The position numbers were made by a program, and so were the translations under genes. A stretch of 11,790 nucleotides of DNA from Ruminococcaceae bacterium UBA6855 (lineage in GTDB: Bacteria; Bacillota; Clostridia; Oscillospirales; Acutalibacteraceae): assembly GCA_002451755.1 (NCBI GenBank), contig DKDF01000030.1:9661-21450 (forward strand), written 5' to 3'. Shown one piece after another: positions 1 to 6,955 of this stretch; position 1 is the first letter of the stretch, and every line of letters begins with the position of its first letter. The notes beneath the pieces were generated by a model. That model was not told the DNA's origin and searched no databases. It saw only the letters and a program-made list of their open reading frames with translations.

Positions 1-344
1 TTATAAAGCGAGTCAAAATCTCCGGCTATAAGATTTTTGACATATGAATTAACAACCCGCTTGGGAGAGCTTATATACCCGATAATGGCAATTGCGGCAA
101 CCAAAATGACTGCCAAAATCGATACGGGAATAATAATTTTGCGTTTCTTTTTTGCACGCGCGCCTACATCTTTAACGGTAGATTTTATGTTTGAAATGTC
201 AACATTCTTTACCTTTTGAGCATACTTTTCGATGTTGCCCGGCAGCTTGGAACTGCTGCCTGTTGTTTCTATGAGTTCGGCGTTGCAATATTGACAGTTC
301 TTTGCTCCTTCGGGGTTGCTTTTGCCGCATTCCGGACAGTACAA
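1..344 (-). CDS. Zinc-ribbon, single-pass membrane protein (C-terminus outside the window)
   Basis: Reading from TTG at 344, the protein begins MYCPECGKSNPEGAKNCQYC, a four-cysteine CxxC...CxxC zinc ribbon. A charged linker follows (about residues 25-62). Then comes one hydrophobic segment of about 20 residues (IIIPVSILAVILVAAIAIIGYI), and then VNSYVKNLIAGDFDSLY, which resembles the start of a DUF4878-like extracytoplasmic domain. The frame stays open to base 1, so about 114 codons are visible and the C-terminus is missing. The TTG start is chosen because it puts the first CxxC at residue 3, as is usual in these proteins, and an AGGGGG ribosome binding site (355-360) lies 10 bases upstream. 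It follows the DUF4234 gene on the same strand and may be co-transcribed with it. The family pattern suggests a cytoplasmic zinc ribbon with an outside domain; the function is unknown. Confidence 0.75.
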   Translation of the reverse strand, partial: MYCPECGKSNPEGAKNCQYCNAELIETTGSSSKLPGNIEKYAQKVKNVDISNIKSTVKDVGARAKKKRKIIIPVSILAVILVAAIAIIGYISSPKRVVNSYVKNLIAGDFDSLY

Positions 345-425
345 TGCAATCTTACCCCCTTTAAACTGTTTGTGAATATATTAATCAGGTGAAAGCGAAT
401 GGTAATTTTAATGTATCGCTTGTTC

Positions 426-875
426 TTAGCCCTTCGAATTGAAGTCTGCGTTGAGTGTGTTCATTGCCTTGAAGAGCTTATAGCAGAATATGAACGGACC
501 GACAATGATGAGTGTGCCGAGGATATTCCAGCCCCAGTAGTCGCCTGCGCCGAACTTGCAGTCAAGTCCGCGGCGGGTGAGTTCGCTGCCTATTCTCGCG
601 CAGAGCTTGTGGTGCCAGACGAGATAGCCTATGCCGAGAGTGAGCGGACCGACAATGAAAACAAGCAGCCAGTAGTTCATAGTCTTCTGACCGTCATAGC
701 GGCTGCATACGACGTTAGTCTCTTCCGAGATGTGGGCAAAAACGACAAGAGCGTAGATGCCGAGCGTCAATATTGACAGAATGATAAATTTTGCGAGTCC
801 TCTGTTTGTTCTGAGCTGAGAAACAGGGGCGGAATTGTTGATAGTAACATTTACATTGGTAGAATTTTCGGACAT
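426..875 (-). CDS. DUF4234-family small membrane protein
   Basis: 149 residues from ATG at 875, starting MSENSTNVNVTINNS. I chose this start over an in-frame ATG 36 bases upstream because GGAGGT lies 6 bases before it. After a polar N-terminus of about 30 residues come three hydrophobic stretches: one around FIILSILTLGIYALVVF, one around YWLLVFIVGPLTLGIGYLVW, and one near the C-terminus around LGTLIIVGPFIFCYKLF. This layout, with the conserved HHKLCARIGSELTRRGLD between segments two and three and a C-terminal KAMNTLN, fits the DUF4234 family. That family has no established function; some members are fused to zinc ribbons. The zinc-ribbon membrane gene follows, and a divergent XRE repressor gene precedes it across a palindromic candidate operator. 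Confidence 0.8.
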   Translation of the reverse strand: MSENSTNVNVTINNSAPVSQLRTNRGLAKFIILSILTLGIYALVVFAHISEETNVVCSRYDGQKTMNYWLLVFIVGPLTLGIGYLVWHHKLCARIGSELTRRGLDCKFGAGDYWGWNILGTLIIVGPFIFCYKLFKAMNTLNADFNSKG

Positions 876-981
876 GGTTTGACCTCCTTCAAAACCCTTG
901 ATTTTATACATTTTTCTGACCTAAAACTATCGACTGCCGTCAATTTTTTATTGCTGCAGAATTGAATCCTCCTTTCTAAGC

Positions 982-1003
982 TTTGCACCTATATAGGTGC
1001 AAA
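982..1003. promoter_or_regulatory. Perfect 22-bp palindrome, candidate operator
   Basis: The left arm TTTGCACCTAT is exactly mirrored, with no mismatch over 22 bp. It sits between the divergent DUF4234 and XRE genes. A -35-like TTGCAC occurs in each arm. On the + strand it has AT-rich -10 candidates about 17-19 bp downstream. On the - strand it has TAGAAA (4 of 6 consensus) at 18 bp. A dimeric repressor here could control both directions, and the adjacent XRE protein is the obvious candidate. Binding is inferred. Confidence 0.6.
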
Positions 1004-1088
1004 ATAAATATATCACGCTGATAGAATGATGTCAATAGATTTGAAAATATTTTCGCCAAAAGGATATACGGGTATATGGAGTGGTGTG

Positions 1089-1319
1089 ATGAATCCTGAA
1101 TATGAGAAGCTGTTTGGCGGCAATATAAGAAGAGCGCGTGAGGCTCGCGGCATGACGCAGGAGCAGGTGGCGGCCAAACTTCAGCTTGGCGGCTGCGATA
1201 TTACTCGCAGCGCGCTTGCAAAAATCGAAGTGGGGCAGAGGCATGTTTATCCTGACGAGATAAAGCTGCTTAAAGAGATTCTTTCCGTCAGCTATGATGA
1301 ACTTTTTAAACAAAATTAA
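1089..1319 (+). CDS. XRE-family helix-turn-helix transcriptional regulator
   Basis: A 76-residue protein, essentially one Cro/C1-type helix-turn-helix domain (about residues 8-65): LFGGNIRRAREARGMTQEQV, then a recognition segment around DITRSALAKIEVGQRHVYPD, and a closing helix LLKEILSVSYDELF. I chose ATG 1089 because GGAG precedes it by 7 bases. Upstream in-frame ATGs at 1026 and 1029 would add a 21-residue extension without a good ribosome binding site. With no other domain it is likely a simple dimeric DNA-binding repressor. The perfect palindrome about 85 bp upstream, between this gene and the divergent DUF4234 gene, is its likely site. Transcription ends at the hairpin that follows the stop codon directly. 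Target genes are inferred from position only. Confidence 0.85.
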   Translation: MNPEYEKLFGGNIRRAREARGMTQEQVAAKLQLGGCDITRSALAKIEVGQRHVYPDEIKLLKEILSVSYDELFKQN

Positions 1320-1320
1320 A

Positions 1321-1353
1321 AAATCCGCCGAAAACACATTCGGCGGATTTTTT
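1321..1353. terminator. Bidirectional intrinsic terminator
   Basis: A perfect 12-bp stem (AAATCCGCCGAA at 1321-1332 and TTCGGCGGATTT at 1339-1350) with a 6-base loop. T-runs follow on both strands. It serves the converging XRE (+) and AbrB (-) genes. Confidence 0.9.
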
Positions 1354-1365
1354 CTCTCTGTGTTA

Positions 1366-1629
1366 TTATTTGCTCTGAAGTCGAATGACTTCGCTGAGTC
1401 TCGAAGAGCAGTCTTTGCAGACTCTCTTGCCGGAAAACTCAATCGTGTCGTCGGACGAGCCGCAGAAGATGCAGCGCGCGGCATATTTGCGGATGATGAT
1501 CTGATCTCCATCCGCAAAAAGCTCCACCGCGTCCGCGTTGGGCTCAAGCGCGAGCCTGCGCCTGAAATCCTTTGGCAGCACGATGCGTCCGGTCTCGTCA
1601 ATCTTCCTGACGATACCCAATGATTCCAT
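1366..1629 (-). CDS. AbrB-family transition-state regulator with C-terminal zinc ribbon
   Basis: 87 residues. The N-terminal half, MESLGIVRKIDETGRIVLPK, is a typical SpoVT/AbrB swapped-hairpin DNA-binding domain (residues 1-50) close to Bacillus AbrB. The C-terminal part has Cys53-x2-Cys56 and Cys71-x2-Cys74 (CIFC...CKDC), a predicted zinc ribbon common in clostridial AbrB proteins in place of the AbrB multimerisation domain. The start is supported by AGGAGG 9 bases upstream of ATG 1629, and a near-consensus promoter lies about 45 bp upstream. AbrB proteins are dimeric or tetrameric global regulators of transition-state genes. The targets here are unknown. The leader contains repeated TATAGG motifs that could be autoregulatory, but this is weak. 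Confidence 0.9.
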   Translation of the reverse strand: MESLGIVRKIDETGRIVLPKDFRRRLALEPNADAVELFADGDQIIIRKYAARCIFCGSSDDTIEFSGKRVCKDCSSRLSEVIRLQSK

Positions 1630-1673
1630 TTTTAAAGACCTCCTATATTTGACCTATACCCTATTTCGACTCC

Positions 1674-1702
1674 ATTGTACCATTTAATGGCAATACTGTC
1701 AA
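1674..1702 (-). promoter_or_regulatory. Sigma-A promoter of the AbrB gene
   Basis: On the minus strand, TTGACA (1697-1702), a 17-bp spacer, then TACAAT (1674-1679). This matches consensus at 11 of 12 positions. The predicted start near 1667 gives a leader of about 40 bases containing AGGAGG. Confidence 0.85.
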
Positions 1703-1792
1703 TGATTGAGAGAAAAATTTAGAAATATAAATGTAATTTGCAGAAATGGTTCGATGCGCGAAATATATTGTTTGAAAAATGGGTTGAAATTT

Positions 1793-1833
1793 GCGCCCCG
1801 AAGTTGACATTCCGGGGCGCGGGATTCTATAAT
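1793..1833 (+). promoter_or_regulatory. Consensus promoter embedded in an inverted repeat, upstream of the sialidase-like gene
   Basis: TTGACA (1804-1809), an 18-bp spacer and TATAAT (1828-1833) match the sigma-A consensus perfectly. An inverted repeat with 8-bp arms, GCGCCCCG (1793-1800) and CGGGGCGC (1813-1820), brackets the -35 element. A protein bound to the arms would block polymerase, so this may be an operator. No T-run follows, which argues against a terminator. The leader would be about 27 bases. Confidence 0.75.
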
Positions 1834-1866
1834 GATAACAACAAAAGTTAAGGTAAGGGATAAGCT

Positions 1867-2823
1867 TTGGAAAATTTGAAGGAATTTATATTTGAAAATA
1901 AGCCGACTGAGAGTTGCCACGCCTCGACCGTTCTGCCGCTTGAGGACGGCAGAGTTGTCGCCGCATGGTTCGCGGGCACGAAAGAGAGCGCCGACGATGT
2001 CGATATTCTGACGAGCGTGCGTAGCGAAAACGGATGGAGCGAGCCGGTCAGGGTCAGCGCGGACAGGAATATCCCGCACTGGAACCCGGTGCTTTTCCGG
2101 CGTGCGGACGGGAAGATAATGCTCTTTTTCAAGGTCGGCAAAAAGATACCGATGTGGAAAACATATTTTTCGCTCTCGGATAACGGCGTCGATTGGAGCG
2201 AGCCCGCCGAGCTTGTGCCGGGCGATATAAGCGGCGGCAGAGGACCCGTCAAGAACAAGCCGATAAGGCTCAGGAGCGGCAGGGTCATAGCACCCGCCTC
2301 GGACGAAAGAAATACGCTCTGGGTCTGCTTTGTTGATATCTCGGACGATGACTGCCGCACATGGAAGCGCATGCGCACCGTGCCTACGAAGGCACTCAGA
2401 GGCTTTTATGTCCCGATGATTCAGCCGACCCTGTGGCAGAGCGAGGACGGCAATGTGCATATGCTCACAAGAACCTCGCGCGGCAGGATATACCGCAGCG
2501 ATTCGTCCGATGAGGGCGAGACGTGGTGCAGGGCTTACCGCACGAAGATGCCGAACAACAACAGCGGAATTGACCTCGTGCTCGCCGGGAACGGGAAGAT
2601 TTATCTCGTCTGTAATCCGGTCAAGAAGAACTGGGGCGGCCGTTCGCCGCTTGATCTGCTCGTCTCCGAGGACGGCGGCGAGACATTTAATTTGCTCATG
2701 CGCCTTGAGGACAGGGAGGGCGGCGAGTTCTCCTACCCCGCGATAACCGAGCGCGGCGGGGTGCTGCACATAACCTACACATACGACCGCGAGTATATCG
2801 CCTATAGGCAGATAAAGATATAA
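1867..2823 (+). CDS. Sialidase-like (BNR/Asp-box) glycoside hydrolase family protein
   Basis: 318 residues from TTG 1867; AAGG/AAGGG motifs upstream (1850-1859) act as the ribosome binding site. No signal peptide is visible, so it should be cytoplasmic. It is a predicted beta-propeller with Asp-box-like motifs at SLSDNGVDW (102-110), SSDEGETW (213-220) and SEDGGETF (267-274). It also has conserved segments VAAWFAGTKESADDVDI (31-47), NPVLF (73-77), MIQPTLW, NNNSGIDLVLA (230-240), CNPVKKNWGGRSPLDL and FSYPAI. This pattern matches the family of predicted neuraminidases (COG4692, BNR_2-like) rather than secreted GH33 sialidases: the N-terminal FRIP motif is absent. The substrate cannot be told from sequence; sialic acid is one option, other uronic or deoxy-sugar glycosides another. 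It stands alone with its own strong promoter and terminator. Confidence 0.75.
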   Translation: MENLKEFIFENKPTESCHASTVLPLEDGRVVAAWFAGTKESADDVDILTSVRSENGWSEPVRVSADRNIPHWNPVLFRRADGKIMLFFKVGKKIPMWKTYFSLSDNGVDWSEPAELVPGDISGGRGPVKNKPIRLRSGRVIAPASDERNTLWVCFVDISDDDCRTWKRMRTVPTKALRGFYVPMIQPTLWQSEDGNVHMLTRTSRGRIYRSDSSDEGETWCRAYRTKMPNNNSGIDLVLAGNGKIYLVCNPVKKNWGGRSPLDLLVSEDGGETFNLLMRLEDREGGEFSYPAITERGGVLHITYTYDREYIAYRQIKI

Positions 2824-2828
2824 TAAAC

Positions 2829-2858
2829 CCCCGGAGCTTATCGAAAACTCCGGGGTTA
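2829..2858 (+). terminator. Terminator-like hairpin, copy A of a 30-bp direct repeat
   Basis: Stem CCCCGGAG / CTCCGGGG with an 11-base loop, 5 bases after the sialidase-like stop codon. It is followed by GGGGTTAC with only a short T stretch. The identical 30 bases recur at 3088-3117. Confidence 0.65.
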
Positions 2859-2916
2859 CAGCTTATTGATAAACCCGGTTTTGGGGCTTCGCAGAACTCA
2901 GAATCATGTCTTTCAT

Positions 2917-3040
2917 GTGTAAAGGGGGGGCGCGAAGCGCCGGAGGGAATAAGTTGTAATTTTTAAAAATTGTCGGGTGTTTTGAACTTTTACGCAACAA
3001 CCCCTCAGTCACGGCTTCGCCGTGACAGCTCCCCTTACAC
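2917..3040. repeat. MITE-like intergenic palindromic repeat
   Basis: About 124 bp bounded by imperfect terminal inverted repeats, GTGTAAAGGGG (2917-2927) and CCCCTTACAC (3031-3040). Each end carries a subterminal hairpin: GGCGC-GAA-GCGCC (2929-2941) and GTCACGGC-TTC-GCCGTGAC (3008-3026). The right end (CCCCTCAGTCACGG... GACAGCTCCCCTTACAC) resembles a repeat family I know from many clostridial gut genomes. No coding capacity. No clear target duplication is seen directly at the ends. Confidence 0.6.
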
Positions 3041-3087
3041 AGTGGAGCCATGATACCGTGCATGACGAACTTTTTGACAGATTGAAA

Positions 3088-3117
3088 CCCCGGAGCTTAT
3101 CGAAAACTCCGGGGTTA
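3088..3117 (-). terminator. Terminator-like hairpin, copy B of the 30-bp direct repeat (gpmI side)
   Basis: Identical over 30 bases to 2829-2858: stem CCCCGGAG / CTCCGGGG. It lies 11 bases downstream of the gpmI stop codon on the minus strand, where the hairpin is followed by TTTCAAT. It likely ends the pgk-tpiA-gpmI transcript. Confidence 0.65.
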
Positions 3118-3127
3118 TACTTTTGTC

Positions 3128-4645
3128 TTATTTTACTATTAAGCTCTTGCCTGTCATCTGCTTGGGCTGGGGGAGATGCATTATCTCGAGCATGGTCGGC
3201 GCGATATCGCCGAGCTTGCCGCCCTCGCGGAGCTTGCAGGGGTAGCCGACAACAACGAACGGAACGGGGTTCGTCGTGTGCGGGGTGAAGGGCTTGCCGT
3301 CGTCGCCGATCATGCGGTCTGCGTTGCCGTGATCCGCAGTGATGAGCGTTACGCCGCCCTTGGAAGCGACGAGGTCAACGAGTCTGCCGACGCAGGCGTC
3401 GACTGCTTCGACTGCCTTGACAGCCGCGTCGAACACGCCGGTGTGACCGACCATGTCGCAGTTTGCGAAGTTGAGGATTATCGCATCGTAGATGTCCTCG
3501 TTGATCTTCTCAACAAGCGTGTCGGTGACTTCGTATGCGCTCATCTCGGGCTTGAGGTCATAGGTCGCGACATCGGGGGAGTCGATGAGAATTCTGTCCT
3601 CGCCCTCGTAGACAGTCTCTTCGCCGCCGTTGAAGAAGAATGTGACATGGGCATATTTTGTGAACTCGGCGATTCTCAGCTGGCGAAGACCCGCCTTGCT
3701 GAATACCTCACCCAGAGGCATGTCTATTCTTTCGGGCTTGAATGCGACTTCGACGTTGGGCATCTCCGCCTCATACTGAGTCATGCAGACATAGAAAACT
3801 TTGGGCTCTTTCTCGCGCTTGAAGCCGTCGAAATCGGGATCGACAAATGCTCTGGTAATTTCACGCGCTCTGTCGGGGCGGAAGTTGAAGAACACGATGC
3901 TGTCGCCGTCCTTGACGGGCTCGGCGTCCTTGCTGACGCAGGGGACGATGAACTCGTCGGTCACGCCGTCGGCATATGACTTCTCCATCATCGCGACCGC
4001 GTCGTCGAACTTCGGAGCGTCAAGGCTCGTCATGGCGCGGTAGGTCTTCTCGACTCGGTCGAACTTGCGCTCTCTGTCCATGGCGTAATAGCGTCCCTCA
4101 ACGGTAGCTATCTTGCCTACGCCTATCTCCTTCATCTTCTGCTCAAGCTCCTCGATGAAGCCCTTGCCGGAGGTTGTGGAGACATCGCGTCCGTCCATGA
4201 GGCAGTGGACAAAAACTTTTTCGATGCCGAAATCTTTCGCCATCTTCAGCAGCGCATAGAGGTGGGTGTTGTGGCTGTGGACGCCGCCGTTTGAGAGCAG
4301 ACCCGCGAGATGAAGCGCGGAGTTGTTCTTTCTGCAGTTCTCCATGGCGTCAACGAGAGCGGGATTCTTGAAGAACGAGCCGTCCTCGATAGCCTTGGTT
4401 ATGCGCACGAGCTCCTGATAAACAACGCGGCCCGCGCCGATATTGGTGTGACCGACCTCGCTGTTGCCCATCTGTCCGTCGGGCAGACCGACATCGAGAC
4501 CCGATGCGCCGATATATGTCATCGGATTTTCCGCGAATATTCTGTCGAGATTCGGCTTATTCGCCGCGGCGATAGCGTTGCCGTAGGTGTCGGGATTCTT
4601 GCCGAAGCCGTCCATGATGCAAAGAAGCACAGGCTTTTTACTCAT
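3128..4645 (-). CDS. gpmI: 2,3-bisphosphoglycerate-independent phosphoglycerate mutase
   Basis: 505 residues, the normal length for the family. It interconverts 3- and 2-phosphoglycerate in cytoplasmic glycolysis with two Mn2+ ions and a phosphoserine intermediate. Visible active-site elements: Asp12 in MDGFG; the catalytic serine Ser62 in MGNSEVGH; His123 in NGGVHSH; DGRD (151-154); Arg185/Arg191 in GRYYAMDRER; NFRPDRAR (254-261); Lys330; Asp397 and His401 in NCDMVGHTG; Asp438-His439 in TADHGNAD; and His456 in PHTTNPVPF. All expected metal ligands are present. Start ATG 4645 follows AAAGGA by 8-9 bases. It is the last gene of the pgk-tpiA-gpmI operon, 60 bp after tpiA. The second residue of the usual DGWG motif is Phe here, a conservative change. 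Confidence 0.97.
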   Translation of the reverse strand: MSKKPVLLCIMDGFGKNPDTYGNAIAAANKPNLDRIFAENPMTYIGASGLDVGLPDGQMGNSEVGHTNIGAGRVVYQELVRITKAIEDGSFFKNPALVDAMENCRKNNSALHLAGLLSNGGVHSHNTHLYALLKMAKDFGIEKVFVHCLMDGRDVSTTSGKGFIEELEQKMKEIGVGKIATVEGRYYAMDRERKFDRVEKTYRAMTSLDAPKFDDAVAMMEKSYADGVTDEFIVPCVSKDAEPVKDGDSIVFFNFRPDRAREITRAFVDPDFDGFKREKEPKVFYVCMTQYEAEMPNVEVAFKPERIDMPLGEVFSKAGLRQLRIAEFTKYAHVTFFFNGGEETVYEGEDRILIDSPDVATYDLKPEMSAYEVTDTLVEKINEDIYDAIILNFANCDMVGHTGVFDAAVKAVEAVDACVGRLVDLVASKGGVTLITADHGNADRMIGDDGKPFTPHTTNPVPFVVVGYPCKLREGGKLGDIAPTMLEIMHLPQPKQMTGKSLIVK

Positions 4646-4665
4646 TTTAACTTTCCTTTCAATTA

Positions 4666-4695
4666 CCGCCGGTTCGGCATGTGACCGACCGGCGG
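4666..4695 (-). other. Intercistronic hairpin between tpiA and gpmI
   Basis: Inverted repeat CCGCCGGT (4666-4673) / ACCGGCGG (4688-4695) in the 60-bp gap. There is no T-run after it on the minus strand, so RNA stabilisation or processing is more likely than termination. Confidence 0.55.
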
Positions 4696-4705
4696 CAAAT
4701 CTTGT

Positions 4706-5476
4706 TTATTTTGCGCTTGCGGCGTTGACTATAGCGGTGAACTTCTCTGCGACGAGCGAAGCTCCGCCGATGAGACCGCCGTCGACATCGGGCTGAGCGA
4801 GCAGCTCTGCGGCGTTCTTGTCGTTCATCGATCCGCCGTACTGGACAACGATAGCGTCCGCGGCATCCTTGCCGTAAAGTCTCTCGATAAGAGAGCGGAT
4901 AACGGCGCAGACCTCGTTTGCCTGCTCGGGAGTTGCGGTCTCGCCTGTGCCGATAGCCCAAACGGGCTCGTAGGCGATGATGATGTTCTTGAGCTCGTCA
5001 GCGGATACGCCGCCGAGAGCTATCTCGGTCTGCGCGCTGACTATCTGAGAGGTGATGCCGTCCTTGCGCTCGGAGAGGACTTCGCCGACGCAGAGGATAA
5101 CCTTCAGACCCTCGTTGAGGGCGGCTCTGACGCGGTTGCGAACGGTGACATCGGTCTCGCCGAAATACTGTCTGCGCTCGCTGTGACCGATGATAACATA
5201 GGGCACGCCGACCGCCTTGAGCATTTTCGCGCTGACTTCGCCGGTGAATGCGCCTTTCTCCGCCCAGTGGCAGTTCTCGGCGCCTATCTGTATGTTGCTG
5301 CCCTTTGCAGCCTCAAGAGCCGCATAGAGATCGATATAGGGGACACAGCAGACGACCTCGCAGTCGGCGTCCTTTACAAGGGGTTTGAGAGCCTCGATGA
5401 GAGCGGTAGCCTCTGCGGGAGTGTTGTTCATTTTCCAGTTGCCCGCGATAACGGGTTTTCTGAGCTGCTTATTCAT
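4706..5476 (-). CDS. tpiA: Triose-phosphate isomerase
   Basis: 256 residues, full length. It interconverts dihydroxyacetone phosphate and glyceraldehyde 3-phosphate as a cytoplasmic (beta/alpha)8 dimer. All catalytic residues are visible: Asn13 and Lys15 in AGNWKMN, His98 in IIGHSERR, Glu170 in the signature AYEPVWAIGTG, the loop-6 segment that follows it, and the phosphate-binding QYGGSMN and GGLIGGAS motifs near the C-terminus. Start ATG 5476 is preceded by AAGGAA at 9 bases. It sits between pgk (69 bp upstream, with a terminator-like hairpin in the gap) and gpmI (60 bp downstream), all on the minus strand with similar ribosome binding sites. Confidence 0.98.
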   Translation of the reverse strand: MNKQLRKPVIAGNWKMNNTPAEATALIEALKPLVKDADCEVVCCVPYIDLYAALEAAKGSNIQIGAENCHWAEKGAFTGEVSAKMLKAVGVPYVIIGHSERRQYFGETDVTVRNRVRAALNEGLKVILCVGEVLSERKDGITSQIVSAQTEIALGGVSADELKNIIIAYEPVWAIGTGETATPEQANEVCAVIRSLIERLYGKDAADAIVVQYGGSMNDKNAAELLAQPDVDGGLIGGASLVAEKFTAIVNAASAK

Positions 5477-5498
5477 TCTGAAACTTCCTTTCTTCCTG

Positions 5499-5527
5499 AA
5501 AAATCCCGCGGGTTTGCCGCCCGCGGG
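5499..5527 (-). terminator. Terminator-like hairpin between pgk and tpiA (possible attenuator)
   Basis: Two copies of the self-complementary CCCGCGGG (5505-5512 and 5520-5527) form an 8-bp all-GC stem with a 7-base loop. On the minus strand it is followed by A and five Ts. It looks like an intrinsic terminator inside the operon and may reduce tpiA-gpmI transcript relative to pgk, or mark a processing site. Confidence 0.65.
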
Positions 5528-5545
5528 CTTAAAATTTGCAGATAA

Positions 5546-6736
5546 TTATTTGTCGTTGAGCGCAGCAATGCCGGGCAGCTCCTTGCCCTCGAGGAACTCG
5601 AGAGATGCGCCGCCGCCGGTGGAGATGTGGCTCATCTTGTCGGCGAAGCCGAGCTTCTGAACAGCAGCTGCGGAGTCGCCGCCGCCGATGATGGAGATAG
5701 CGCCGCTGTCAGCAACAGCGGTTGCAACGGCAATGGTGCCGCCTGCGAAGTGATCCCACTCGGCAACGCCCATCGGACCGTTCCAGATAACGGTTCCGCT
5801 GCCCTTTATGGCGTTTGCGAACAGCTCGCGGGTCTTGGGACCGATGTCCATGCCCATCCAGCCGTCCGGGAACTCGTCGGAGTTGATGGTCTTGTACTCA
5901 GCGTCCTCGGCAAACTCGTTGCTGATAACGTTGTCGATGGGGAGAAGGAACTTGACGCCCTTGTCAACTGCCTTCTGCATCATTTCCTTTGCAAGCTCGA
6001 CTTTATCGGCTTCGAACAGGGAGGTGCCGACATGGTAGCCCTTGGCGACGAAGAAAGTATAAGCCATGCCGCCGCCGACGATAAGGGTATCGACCTTATC
6101 GAGGAGGTTGTTGATGACGCCGATCTTATCGGAGACCTTTGCGCCGCCGAGGATAGCGACGAGGGGTCTCTTCGGATTCTCAAGAGCGCCGCCCATGAAC
6201 TCGATCTCCTTCTGGATGAGGAAGCCGCAGACTGCCGGCAGATAGTCGGCAACGCCGGTTGTGGAGGAGTGAGCTCTGTGAGCCGAACCGAAAGCGTCGT
6301 TTACATAGATATCCGCAAGGGAGGCGAGAGCCTTCGAGAATGCGGGATCGTTCTTGGTCTCTTCTGCGTGGAAACGCACGTTCTCAAGGAGCATGACTTC
6401 GCCGTCCTTGAGGTTAGCGGCAAGCTCCTTTGCGCTGTCGCCGATAACGTCCTTAGCCATCTTGACATCCTGACCGAGAAGCTCGGAGAGTCTTGCGGCT
6501 ACGGGAGCAAGGGAGAACTCGGGCTTGAACTCGCCCTTGGGTCTGCCCAGATGGGAGCAAAGGATAACCTTTGCGTGATGATCGATAAGATATTTGATAG
6601 TGGGGAGGGAGGCAACAATTCTCTTGTCCGAGGTGATTTTGCCGTCCTGGAGCGGGACATTGAAATCGCAGCGTACCAGCACTCTCTTGCCGGAAACGTC
6701 GATATCCTTAACTGACTTTTTGTTAAGTGCGCTCAT
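5546..6736 (-). CDS. pgk: Phosphoglycerate kinase
   Basis: 396 residues, normal length. It transfers the acyl phosphate of 1,3-bisphosphoglycerate to ADP in cytoplasmic glycolysis. Motifs in order: RCDFNVP (22-28) and SHLGRPKG (61-68) of the substrate-binding N-domain; ENVRFH and DAFGSAHRAHSS; GGAKVSDKIGV; GGGMAYTF of the nucleotide-binding C-domain; IWNGPMGVAEW; GGGDSAAAV; and the C-terminal HISTGGGASLEFLEGKELPG. All are intact. Start ATG 6736 follows AAAGGA by 8 bases. It is the first gene of the operon, with a recognisable promoter about 60 bp upstream. No gapdh or eno gene is in the window; they must lie elsewhere. Confidence 0.98.
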   Translation of the reverse strand: MSALNKKSVKDIDVSGKRVLVRCDFNVPLQDGKITSDKRIVASLPTIKYLIDHHAKVILCSHLGRPKGEFKPEFSLAPVAARLSELLGQDVKMAKDVIGDSAKELAANLKDGEVMLLENVRFHAEETKNDPAFSKALASLADIYVNDAFGSAHRAHSSTTGVADYLPAVCGFLIQKEIEFMGGALENPKRPLVAILGGAKVSDKIGVINNLLDKVDTLIVGGGMAYTFFVAKGYHVGTSLFEADKVELAKEMMQKAVDKGVKFLLPIDNVISNEFAEDAEYKTINSDEFPDGWMGMDIGPKTRELFANAIKGSGTVIWNGPMGVAEWDHFAGGTIAVATAVADSGAISIIGGGDSAAAVQKLGFADKMSHISTGGGASLEFLEGKELPGIAALNDK

Positions 6737-6793
6737 TTTGATCGTCCTTTCAAAAGTTGAATTTGCCAGCTTTTTACGCTTGCACCACTGATT

Positions 6794-6822
6794 ATTTTAT
6801 AACATAAATGTAAATATTTCAA
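6794..6822 (-). promoter_or_regulatory. Sigma-A promoter of the pgk-tpiA-gpmI operon
   Basis: On the minus strand TTGAAA (6817-6822), a 17-bp spacer and TAAAAT (6794-6799) match consensus at 10 of 12 positions. The leader is about 50 bases. Confidence 0.75.
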
Positions 6823-6903
6823 GTGTATTTGTATGTATGATACCATGTAAAACAGGCAATTATCCCAAAAGTTTTTATATTGTTTTGCCCGAGCCGATTC
6901 TTC

Positions 6904-6932
6904 TTGACTTTGAAGAGCTTATCTGATAAAAT
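6904..6932 (+). promoter_or_regulatory. Sigma-A promoter of the interrupted tRNA-Arg locus
   Basis: TTGACT (6904-6909), a 17-bp spacer and TAAAAT (6927-6932). The predicted start near 6939 is about 17 bases before the 5' end of the split tRNA at 6956. No terminator is seen before the intact tRNA at 7060, so this promoter probably serves that tRNA as well. Confidence 0.8.
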
Positions 6933-6955
6933 ATTGAGCGTCAAAAAGCATATAC

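Noticed and set aside
960..980. AAAGGAGG on the minus strand as a ribosome binding site for an extra small gene
   Set aside because: Any start codon within usable distance runs into a stop within a few codons, and the DUF4234 gene has its own GGAGGT closer to its ATG.
1032..1623. ORFs overlapping the XRE and AbrB genes (1032-1601 minus, 1294-1623 plus)
   Set aside because: They are shadows of two recognisable regulators and cross a strong bidirectional terminator.
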